Shown piece after piece: positions 1-11,600 of a stretch of 64,000 bases of DNA; positions within the stretch are counted from its first letter, which is position 1, and every line of letters begins with the position of its first letter. Under the pieces are notes generated by a model. It was not told the DNA's origin and searched no databases. It saw only the letters and a program-made list of their open reading frames with translations. A program made the translations under genes and the position numbers. Source of the stretch: Dimorphilus gyrociliatus (Eukaryota; Annelida; Polychaeta; Dinophilidae); contig CAJFCJ010000003.1 of the NCBI GenBank assembly GCA_904063045.1, forward strand, positions 248,001 through 312,000, in the 5' to 3' direction.

Positions 1-2855
1 AGTACATTTTTCATAAAATCATATTCATTATTCATTTGTAAAAGAAAAAACAAATTCTCCTCTCATTTGTTCCTACATTTCGTTTGATAAATAAAAAATG
101 TATCCCTTGTTTTTTTATTAGAACCAAACATTCTAAAAAGAAATGTACCATTCAGGATTATAGAACGTTAATTGTTCTTTTGAGTTCAGTTACCTCTTTT
201 ATTCAAGTAATATTAGTTTAATAAATACTAACAGTCTAAGCCTTATAAAAACAATAAGCTGTTTTCATTAAACTTTTCCACCTTTTTCTACTGGTTCTTG
301 TCTTTTATTCATTGTAATCAGTAATAATTGATAAACATCCAATAATTCAAACGACTGGTATTCGTTCAATTCGTCTAACGTTCCGTCGAGTGTAAAAAGA
401 GAGTATTGCTATGAGAATTGGAAGTTCGTAGTAAAGTTAGCTGAGAAAAACGGTATATATATATAATAGGGAATGATTGTTCGATTAAGGAATGTATGCA
501 TTCGACTCGATGAAAAGATGAATAAAAGTTAATATGAACAAAAAAGCGGCATTTTCTTCTTTATCTTTTTTGTTTTAAGCTCCTTTTTCATAAATTAATT
601 GACCGGAAAGAAGAGTTGAAACATGTGGTTATTTCTCTTTTAGGCTATCTTTCAAATGGAATTTTTATGAATATTCATTCATATTTTTACGGTGTAAGAC
701 AAAAAGCTCGTAATAATTTATATAATAGGATAAAGACGACGTGTATATATTATAGATAAAAGGGTTGTGTTCATGTATACGATATATATATATACATATA
801 TACAGTATATAGGTGCGTGCCTGGTATGCACAGTAGTACGTACATACAAATATATATATATATATATTTATGGGAACAAATTGTCCTCTAGTTTTTCAGC
901 AACAATTCAGAATTGTCCAATCGATAGTGTTTTCACCCTCTGTTTATCCAAATAGCCTCACAATAGGATAGAGTATAGATAAACATGGATCACTGATACT
1001 AAAAATGGCACGAATTCATATGAATATTTGAATATTTTTACCCCAAACCTAGATAGACCCAATGTTTAGTTAATTCTTGTATATTGGAAAAAAAAAATGT
1101 CCTCTCTTCAACTCAAATAAAAATTTACTCATCTAGTTTACATTGTAATTAGTTATTTAGTTTGTTTTTCCGTTCAAATTACACGACTTGAACAGAATTC
1201 ATTTCTCTTCTTAGAATATTATTACAATTTTAAATACGCTTTTATTGAATAATGTTCAAGTTACAAATGTTTCTTTTCTATAATAAATTATGTGGGATGA
1301 TTTCTTTCATGTTTTGTCTTTCTCCTTCTTCCTCGCCGTCTTACTCGCTATACTTGAATGATACAGACAGAAGCGACATATTGTACATGTTTACTAGCGC
1401 ACCTACAGCTAAAATTGTTTATTATACAATTCTATACAGTCTAATGAAATAATATCACTTTACAAAAATTACTTTCTTTCTTCTCTTTCGTTGTATTCAT
1501 TAATAGAAATAAATAAATTGATAAGATTAATATGAATATTCATAAGCCTGTTATTTAGTATATCTAGCATAACTGAAGCTCATATTCTTGACGTGTTAAT
1601 GTAAATATTTTTTGTAATTAGGCCTTCAGCACCTAATCAATATGGATGTGTATGTTTACCTTCGCTATTCAGAGGCATCTGTAATAGACAATTCGTAAAT
1701 GAAAAATGGATCAATTGTGCGTGCTAAGTTGATCCTAGGTAATTTCGACATGTAAAGGAGAAAGCTTGGCAAGTAGCAAATCAAACAACTTGAATGGCAA
1801 TATGGAAAGAGAAGATGATAGGGATATCGTCAGTAGGTAAACAAAGGAGAGAATGAAGGAGTAGATAGATAGGAAGGGAGGGAGGGACAGAAGGAGAGAG
1901 GGGCGGGAGACTACGACAAAGTGAGTGAATAAATAAGTGGGCAAGAGAAGAAGGAATGAAAGAGAGGATTGAATGAGGAAGGAAGTAAGCATGCAGAGAA
2001 AGAGAAAACAATTGCGCAATACATTTAATTATACCGGTATTTTCTAGAAAATTTATTATTCGTTTGTCATTATATAACTAAATAGGTAAAGTAAACATGT
2101 TTAGGATTTTATTGTTTTGAATAGGATTAATCAAAATAAATAGTAATTATTTTCTCTGTAAATGTACATGCTGTTGGTACATCTACTGCTTTATTAGTCA
2201 ATAGAATTAATCAAATTAATTCCCTCATTTGCATATTTTTTATTCAGAGAGCGAATAATAATAATAGAGGAAGATAAAAGGGAATAAAGTTGCTTATTTT
2301 TTTCACTTGTTTACCCAAACCATCGGATAAAAGATAATTAAGATGGAAAATTTATCGTAATCCGATAGGGCATACAAAATACACATCTGTGCCGTATAGC
2401 CCCTCTTTTTTTTCTTTCCATTTCATGAATATTAATTCTTTGCCGCCCTCAATTAGACGCACATTTTCGTGCCGCCATACATTTTGCTCCATTGAAATCG
2501 CTCCCCTCTAATCCTCTTATACCCTTAATCCTTAGGGGTGTTCGATTGACTGGGTGAAAAGTTCGTCGAATGCTTATTTTACCGATTCTAAATAAAATAG
2601 AAGCGGCTGCGAGAAAGGTAAAGAAAAAAAATCGAAAGAAAGACGGCTTTATAAATTATTTGGTGCAGGTGTTAGTTTTACTCTTGTAAAGTTTGTATGT
2701 AAATGAAGCAGTTTTCGGATCAGTACTTGATAAGATTTATGGTTTGTATTTGATAATGTCGTTTTCCATAAATTACTTAGCAAATAACTCAACTTTCTAT
2801 ATATATGTGCATAATGTATTTATCGTTAAACAGTCTTTATTTCTCTGTCTGTGAG

Positions 2856-2886
<31 letters not shown>

Positions 2887-5800
2887 CTATCTATCTATCT
2901 ATCCCTCTAGCTATCTATCTTTCTTTAATTCTTTCTCTACCTCTGCCTACCCCTCTCTCTTTCACCGCGTTTACCACCTTCCTTTTCTTTATTGGTTGAA
3001 ATTAGATACTTGGAAAGATAGATAAACGCAAGGACAGGATTATCAGATGGAATTTTACGTGTTTCTTTGAAGAAATAGAGGAGTAATTCCAGTAAATTCT
3101 GCTGGTATAAATTGCTCCAAGATGCAGTTTTGGATAGAATGAAAGAAAATACGAAGAATTTACAGTTAAATAAACTAAAATTGGTTACAATTAAGCCTGA
3201 TTTTCATTAGGAAATTGTAATTACATATGAAACATAGTTGATTTAGAATTACTGATTTTATGACGTACAAGAGAACTAGATAGAGAATAAAGACTAATTT
3301 TTCATTGAACTATACTTGCTTTCTTTGGACTCTTCTAGCCAACCCCTTTCTCCTTTAGTCCTCTCCCCATTCTCTTTTAAATATTCCATAATTGCCCCCT
3401 AATTTTCAAGTAATGTTCATTGGGAAACCATCCAATAGAAAATGAACTACTAGTCCTTTTTCTTGAAAAATAATAGTTATTTAACATGGGAATAAGAATA
3501 AAAAAAAAACAACTAAAGCTTAATTATATCATGAACGAATTTCAATTAGAAATAGGAGAAGCTTATTCTGCAACATCGTGACAACAGATAAACTTTTCAT
3601 TAAATCCTTTCTTTCTGCTCTATTTAACAGATTGAACAATATAAAAAATTGACATTTTCGTTACTTGAATATTCAATTAAAAAAAGGAAAAGAAATACTT
3701 TTTCCCCAACAAAAACAATGTATCGTTACTTGATAAAGAAAATTGATTAATTGTTATTTTTTCGGTCAGTTTATATCTTCAAGTTGTTATACTTCCGTCG
3801 GTTTTCGTAGCTTCTATTTGTCTATGTTTTTCTTTTATTCCTCTTCATCGGTTTCTGTATTCCCCGTCGGCACCCTTCATTTCTGTTTATCCCTCTCCCT
3901 GTTACGTATCACTCACTAGCTGTATATTTCCAGTTGGCGTTGAATCTTTTACGATTTCTCCTTATCCTTCTTTGAGTTCTCTATATCGCGATTTTTCATT
4001 CTTTTATTACTTCCTTTTGTGTTGGTTAAGTAGTGAATTCAACGATTAATTTTACTTAAGCGATCATTAATGGGTTAGCCTTTTTTTTAAATATTAATAA
4101 TCGCCTTTTAAAAGTTGAATGAGATCTTAATCACTATGCAAATAACGCGAATCGGAATACGGTTGAAAAATCTATGATTAGCTTGAATGTAAATGATTAT
4201 AGAAGAATATCCTAATAGAGAGACTTTATTTTGTCAAAATTTTGGCAGTGATTCGCTAAAAATACTCTTCTCTTTGACATTTTAATCTCTTTAGCGTAGT
4301 AGATTGAGAAATTAAGGTAATTTCTTGGAAAGCGATCTGATTATTTTTAACTAGAAAGTATACAACCGTATTTTGATGTATAGAAAGCTAAACTTTATTC
4401 CAGCTTCTATTATCCTTTAAAAGAGTTGTCTTTAATTATCAAACCAACCAATACGTTCTCTTCAAACTTTCCTTCTACGATATCAATTTCGTGTTTAGCG
4501 TAAAGACGGCAGTATTTAGCTTTTATATACAATTTGCATATTTATTCTGTTAATCCCTTGCCGACTCGCCTACCAAGCAGGCGATAATGCAATAATTTAA
4601 TGATAATCCGGAAACATCGTAGTTAAAGGATTAGCTTACGTTTACTAATCTCCCTTATTATCGGATTACAACTGTCTTTCGTAATTAACAAAGGAGAAAA
4701 TTGATGAAGAGCATGAGTAGTTATGCAGAAAAGCAATAGACGTATCGGGTGTCAAACACCATCTTTAAGCAGTTGCGTAGGCGTCTATAAAGGATTAATT
4801 GCCTCGGGGAAAGGGAAAAAACTATTCAAACTTGATACTGTGATTAATGTAACATTTCTCCTAAATGAAACTCGGAAAATGTTACGATTTGAACGCGATT
4901 TCCTGAAGATAATTAATATTTAAGAGCCTCTCTCTATTTCGTTGAACTTCAATACTTGAGTTATATTCAAAAATAAGAAAATTAAAAGAAATACTACAGA
5001 TTAAAATAACTTGAAGGAGATAAGAAGAGAGAGGTAGATAGACAGATAAAAGAGAGACAGAGAGACAGAGAGAGACAGAGAGAAAGAAAGGAAGAAAGAG
5101 AAGAAAAGAGTGAGATGGAGAGATAATAATGAAAAAATTGAAAGAAAACGACGACTGTATAGTTTAAAAAACCAAATTTTTCAATAGGAACAATAGATAA
5201 AAATATCTCTAATAATTTTCAGAAGGTGAAGAAGAAGAAGAAGAAGAAGAAAATCGTAGATTAGGTAATATTCCCACTAGTATATCTTAATTATCAACTA
5301 ATAATAAAGAAAAAGCTAATAAGAGGTATTGAAATACTTGTGTAAACAAACAAAAAGTTTTTTATTTCAAAGTACAAATAGAAAAAAGCAAGGAGAGAGA
5401 GAGAGAGAGAGAAAGAGAGAAGGAAGAAATATAGCTGGAAATTAGCTATTTGCATTTCCATGTCATACTTCAATTAGAATTGGATAAAAGTTACGACTCT
5501 TCTCTCATCCTAAGCATACCATAGAAAATTCCTCTTTGGCATTACAAGCTAAATAGTTTTATTATATCTATAAATTCCCATTATATATATATACATATAT
5601 ATTACAGTTGTTGATAAAATTAAATGATTCAGATCAAAGGTGTAGGATTTTTTTTCAATTTTCTCTGCTCATTTGTTTGCGTTAAATACAGAGTTTGAGT
5701 GAGAAAAGATATTGAAAACAGAGAGAGAGAGAGAGAGGGGGGGGGGATAGACAGAGGAAAAAAACAAAAAGTACAGAGAATATATTATTTAATTAGCCTC

Positions 5801-7505
5801 TTTTTTTCGTTTGCGATTCATTGAGTAACACGTGTGCTCTCTTGAATACTTGAAAATACTCTTTATCTACTAATAATAAAATTAATTAAAGTAACATCAT
5901 GATAAATTAATACACTATTTTCAAAGGCTATAGGGGCTAGGGGGAGGAAAGGGGGAGTATCTGATTTCAAATAACGCTGTTTTACAAATGAAAACATAGT
6001 TGATTATCCTTCGTAAAAGGGCGGGATCTTTGAGAAGGTGTAAAGGGGTCAATTGTAAACGTTTCCTTTGAAAAGGGAAAAATGGGTAGGAAGGGAATTA
6101 TAGTGCCGGATCGTCACTTTCCCATAACAATTAAAAGCGACAAAGCGGGCATCAATCACAAATCAGTAAAAAATACGCGTCGCCCAGCAGGCGTCTGAAC
6201 TAACAATGTTTATTCATTTTCGATATCGTCCTTAATGAGGCGTTTTCCTTTCCAAAAATAAAAAAATAAAAGGAAATAACAATAAGGCAAGTGATTTTAA
6301 AATCAGATTTGAATTACGACAAAACAATAGAAACAACTAAAAGAATTTTTCCTTTCTTCCTTAATTAGTTTTTGAATTCTTTACTCTTTAAAAAATGAAG
6401 AAAAAGGAAGAAAGAGCAACGAAAAGACAGGGAAAGAATGATAAAAAAGAGCAGCCTTGCATTAAGTGCATAATCAAACGCTGCCGACATCAATTTTTTT
6501 TCTATTAACCTTTACATTACAGGTGAGCGTGCTTTGTCGCACCTTGTCATTGTTGTTGATATATTTAACATTTCAGAGATGGCGCCTTTATACAATTTGT
6601 AATTCATCTTTGCCACAATACAAATTGAGAATAGTAGAGAAGGGCGAACGGTAGTTCCACCTACCGGTAACTTTATAGAGAGAAGAGAAGAAGTAGATAG
6701 TAAAGAGTAAAAAGTGTTACAATATAATCATTAAATAGATGTTTATTTTAAGAACAAATTTTTTTTTATCACAAATGGGCCCATACCAGCACCATATCAC
6801 ACTAACAACATCAAATATATCATCATCACAAAATAGACAATTTACAATTTTTTACAGTAAAATTCATATTTAGAAAAAAGAAAATAAAAAGAAAAAAAAG
6901 AGAAATAAAATGGAAAAACAGTTTCTTTTCTTTCCCCATTGATTTTTTATGATTTTTCGTCTTTTTTCATCCTTTTTTTCCCCCCTTCTTTTCCCTTTTT
7001 CAGATTTAAAATCAATATAAAAAAAAAACTTATCCAAAAAACGTTTCGTAACATTTTGTACACATTGCAGTTCGTTTTTAATAGATTTTACTAATATAGG
7101 TAAACATACATTACATACAAAAAAGACATATATACTCATACATACATATTTATAAGTTTATTAATTTGTCTGCATGTGCAAAATAATACCAAGTGTTTTT
7201 ACTTTGTTTCTTTGTTTTAAAGTATTAAAAATATTCTTTAAGGTTGAGAAAAACCTTTTCGTACAGTTATATATTAGGTTAGATATCGTTTATTTATATA
7301 TGTACATACTCTTCTTTTTGTCACAATTTTGGATTAAATTGTTTTATTTGTAAATAAAAAATAAACGCCTTTTTGTTTAGGATTAATTCCGCGGCATCTG
7401 CATTTCTCTGCAGGTCTGTATCAGCCACAGAAAACTGATAAAAGAGAAGTGTTTTATTTTGATTTTTTTGTTTGTTTTTAACTATATAACTATCTTTCTC
7501 TTTTA

Positions 7506-7556
<51 letters not shown>

Positions 7557-7900
7557 GCTCTCGCTCTCTCTCTCTCTCTTTCTCTGCATATATAAATATA
7601 CAAAGAAAAACAATCACATTGAGGTAGGAAAATATACATGTCTCCTCTATATATACTGTAGATGTATATATATATATATATATAGATATATAATATATAA
7701 CTATATATATATATATCTATACTAAGAAAAAGTCAGCCATTTTCTTCTTCTTCTTCGCTTAGTTATCTAACTTTAAGAAAAAATAAATATCATGAGCAAA
7801 AACATTGTTAATTTAAACTCTTATCTCCTTCCTTTCTTTATTAATTTTTAATATTTTTTTGTTTTTTTAAAAAAAAAATGGAATCTTTTTTTTCTCTTTT
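1..7900. other. Gene-poor AT-rich region downstream of the RhoGEF gene
   Basis: I find no coding exon that can be supported here. Open frames of 60-98 codons are present, but they are low-complexity or translate (TA)n and (TC)n repeats and have neither splice-site support nor a recognisable domain. The stretch holds simple repeats: (CT)n near 2858-2884, a purine tract at 4990-5160, (AG)n near 5398-5420 and 5719-5740, (TC)n at 7505-7585 and (TA)n near 7664-7713. GC-richer islands stand out at 2380-2560, about 4540-4600 and 6000-6240. They could be regulatory elements or very short exons of an unseen gene. Confidence 0.6.
7505..7585. repeat. (TC)n microsatellite
   Basis: About 80 bases of nearly pure TC dinucleotide with a few TTTC and CGCTC interruptions. 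It lies about 430 bases past the RhoGEF stop codon, so it may fall in the gene's 3' UTR or just beyond. It generates spurious Ser-Leu or Arg-Glu open frames on the two strands. Confidence 0.9.
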
Positions 7901-7912
7901 AAGGAAAAACTC

Positions 7913-7928
7913 TTTATTTAATTTTATT
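7913..7928 (-). terminator. Candidate polyadenylation signals of the RhoGEF gene
   Basis: On the minus strand two AATAAA hexamers occur at 7918-7913 and 7928-7923, about 85-100 bases downstream of the RhoGEF stop codon at 8014. Position and orientation suit a polyadenylation signal. In DNA this AT-rich the hexamer is common by chance, so only the spacing supports the call. Confidence 0.35.
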
Positions 7929-8013
7929 ACGTTTTTGTTTCTTCTTTAGATAATTAATTAAAATGATAAAACTGTTGTTGATAATATCGTTGCTGTTGAC
8001 GGTGATATTTTCT

Positions 8014-8616
8014 TTAGTAGAATGTATCCATTGATTTACATCGCTCGTGTAATGCTTGTAATGTTCCTGGACCAGTCTTTCTTTCTCTTCTTCTCCTTGG
8101 CGATAGTGGTGGCGATTTTGCTCCCGTTACGCTCTTCGTTCTATTCACTGCCAGTCTATTTCCTTGCAATTGTTGAGCACTCATTGTTCTTGAGGCTATC
8201 TGCTTTGATAAGGGAATTTCAAATGTATTTTTCAATACTTTATCCTGACTAAGATGTGACGGTAAAGACATGATAGAATCAGTAGTCCTTACAGAATCTA
8301 AACCGGCAATAACGGCTGGTGAGAAATTTCCGTGTGAAATTTCAATAGCTGAATGGCACGATTCGGCGTTTCGCTTTTCATCTATAGACTTTTCAGGTTC
8401 CGGAATTGGTACTAGCGGTTTCTCTTTTAATTCTTTCTTTTCCTCCGTCTCCTCCTTTTCACTCTCCCTCGGTTCTTCGGGAATTGTTGATTTATGAGCA
8501 AGACCACCTTCGTCGTCACTAGAATCGCTAAGATCTGCAGTTGCGTCGGGACGTCGCTTCCGTAACGCCTCTTTATAATTTTCTTGCGATTCTTTCAAAT
8601 GAGTCATCCAAATAGC
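8014..8616 (-). CDS. RhoGEF terminal exon: PH C-terminal helix and disordered tail
   Basis: Acceptor AATACAG|GCT opens the exon with AIWMTHLKESQENYKEAL, the end of the PH C-terminal helix with its conserved Trp. A tail of about 180 residues follows: an acidic Ser/Asp block (LSDSSDDEGG), Glu/Lys-rich sequence (EKEETEEKKELKEK), Ser-rich sequence, a PPLSPRRRRERK site that could be phosphorylated by proline-directed kinases, and the end KSMDTFY. The stop codon is at 8014. Plus-strand frames here are shadows. Confidence 0.9.
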   Translation of the reverse strand, partial: AIWMTHLKESQENYKEALRKRRPDATADLSDSSDDEGGLAHKSTIPEEPRESEKEETEEKKELKEKPLVPIPEPEKSIDEKRNAESCHSAIEISHGNFSPAVIAGLDSVRTTDSIMSLPSHLSQDKVLKNTFEIPLSKQIASRTMSAQQLQGNRLAVNRTKSVTGAKSPPLSPRRRRERKTGPGTLQALHERCKSMDTFY

Positions 8617-11600
8617 CTGTATTATTTTAGAATTAAACGCATATTGAGTTGCAAACTTTAAGAGAGAATTTATCCTTTTTTGTGACTTTTATCTGTTCTG
8701 TGAAACGACTCAGTGCGAAAAAAAAAAAAATTAATAAACCATCATTTTTTCATTGCTTTTTATGCTATTTGCGTGTGTGAAAAGTTTGTTTTTCCTCTTA
8801 TAAACATCCTCACACGAATTGCATATACGACTAACAAGTATGTAGTGTTAAGGGCAATTACCTTGGCGGCTTCGTTTGGGGCTTGGAGGGTATAGACGCC
8901 GATTATTTGTTGGAATCTTGATATATGTACAATGACGAAGGCGTTCTTGAGCACGTTGGCTGTGGAGAGACAGCCGAAAAATAAGTTCGGTTGTCTTACA
9001 CAATCGTCTTCAGCCGCCACCTGCGAGGCCAAATCGAGGTCGTCGTAAGACGAGACTGTGTGAACTCCACACTCCCAGAATTCCCAAAGACCTGTGAAAA
9101 GGAATTGGGAAGTCTAGTCTTTCTGTTTTTCTAAACATTTGGCTCAATTTTTCTCTCTTACTAAAACAGAATTTGGTTTGGTTTTGTTTGTTTTTTTTAA
9201 AGTTTTTTTTCCATTAATTGGTGAAAGATAGACAATGACAACACGAGGCTAGGGCAAGAACTTTGGCCTAATTTAAGCAGGTAGCAGGGTCAGACACAAT
9301 AATAATTTTCAATGCTCCATAAAGTTATTTTTGACTGTTTCTAAAGCATTGAACGGTGTTCTTACTCGATTTAGGTGATCCACTTACCTGGGGTATCCGG
9401 TGGGTGAACATCGTGTAACGTAAACCGATCCAAAGCTATCGGTTGTTTATGAACAACAAATATTGCGCCATCTGTATGAGGTTTAGCGCATAACAGGTGG
9501 CTTTCAGGTAGGCTGTTTTTCTGTTGTTTTTGTTGTTATTTAGTTGATTTTGTAAGAAAAAAACAATTTATTCAAAAAAGATACAAAAGAATTAGAAGAA
9601 GGAAAAGGAGAGAGAGAGAGAAGAGGAAGAAGAGAAAAAAGAAAACAAAGACTTACATAATGTTTTCTCGGCGCCTTCTTTACTCTAGTTAAAAGCAGAA
9701 TATCGTCGAAGAGGAACATGTACATTTCAACAGTCTTGGAAATTTCTAGTAAAATGGAAGAAAATAGGGAAAAGTTAAAAAATAAAACAGAGTAAAATAA
9801 TATAAATAACGAGTCATTTTAAGAGTAAAAGTACTTTTCTTTGTCTTAATAAGAGGCTGATCTGTAGCACGGTTTCTAGACTTATTCATCACAAGAGAAA
9901 TTAACCTACCTAATAGCGTTAATGGTCCTTCGTGCAGTAATTGCCTTTTAGGGCTGGCTAGTAACCTTTCGCACGGCTGTCTATGCAAAGTTGCCTTAAG
10001 GAACTGTAAAATTAAAATTTTTTTTATCAATTCTCGGCAAAGGCCTCACACTTTATAGAGCAAATCACACTCTCTCTTTTATTCCTTACCTCGGGGATGA
10101 AAGCTCTGGGATCCAATTCCGAAACAGGTTGCCAAATTATTTGCTGCTGTATTTCTTGAACGCGTTCGAAATTCTTTAACCATTTCATTTTGGCCTCGAG
10201 ATTTTCTATTAAAAAGAATTATAATACAAACGTTTTTCCTTATAATATTCATATATAGTTAAGTTTGTTATAGCAAACAAAACTATAAGTTAAGATATAT
10301 ATCCGCTAGGTGGTAGTACGGATATAGTTTTGCTATTGATATACAAAATAACGGTAATTAAAGATATTCTAAAGGATATTTCGGGACTGGTAGAAGCGTT
10401 TAATTACGAAAAAGTTGTTTTTCTTATTAATGAAAGAATGGACTGTTAGATTTTTACTCTTTTTGGTTAATTTTTTTTCCTTCGTCCTTTCAAAGTAATC
10501 TATAAAAGCATGCAAGAAGAACAAAGAGAGTCAGGTAGTATTTAACCTTGGCCCTTTCTGGAAGGGATCACTTTTTATTTTTCCTCTTCGTTTAAACATA
10601 AATAAGAGCTTTGTTCAATAAGGTTACTTTATAGTTCTTAACTAGTCGTTAGAGTTTTACGGCCAAAGAATAGGCATAATAAAGATATGCTATATACAGT
10701 TTATATATATATATATATCTATTTTATACGTCTAGCTTAAATAGAAGATGGATAAGGAAGGTTTTAGTGAAACTGAGTAGAAGAAGGGTAGATGATTAGT
10801 TTGGGGAAAAAGCCTAACAAATCGGTTTTGTTAGTATGAACTAATTAGTATAGCATTGCTGCTGACAAGATAGTCGTGAATTATGCAATGTCGAACTGAT
10901 TAGATTAGTATTTCCATTAGAAGGGAAGACGTAGATAAACTAAGTGTTAACGAATTGTCTTTGTCGTAAGCTTATTGGTTGTTGTTGTTGTTGTTTTTTC
11001 AAAACAAATAACGTATATATAAGGAGAAATATTGAAGAAACGTAAAATGAAATCTGCAGAGATTAATAAAATAGACTTAATTATGAGAGTCATTTTCAAG
11101 TTCTCTTGAATATTGAATGGCAAAAAGAGGATAAAAAAGAATTTAATTAAAGAAAATAAAAGAAAAGGTTGAGTGAGCGAATAAGTAAACGACTGACTGA
11201 CTGAGTGAGTGAGTAAGTTAGCGAGCGAGCCAGCAAGAGAGAAGGAGAAATAAAGGATTAAAACCCTTCTGTTTTTAATTGACTAAAATATGGTGAACTG
11301 AGTAGGAAAAAAAGAGAGGAACAAAGTGACTGAAACATTTAATAATAAATGTTATATTGCATTGATGAAATCCTATTCGTTTTCTTCATATTTTCAGAGA
11401 GAAAAGGATTTGATTTGAAATTGAGTAGGCACTTTCTAATTAAATCTTAAATGAGGTTAATATTCATATAGATAATTAAAAATTAGAAAACTGTCATATC
11501 TAGAACAAATGGAACATTTTAGAAACAAAAGTTTCTTTAATATTTGAATAATTAATTCATATTTCAGTTTTACAATAATAATTGCAAATACTCACTTAAA

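Noticed and set aside
1252-1452. 66-codon plus-strand frame (…SPSYSLYLNDTDRSDILYMFTSAPTAKIV…)
   Set aside because: It has a somewhat protein-like middle, but no splice signals in phase, no domain and no neighbouring exon in the first 8 kb.
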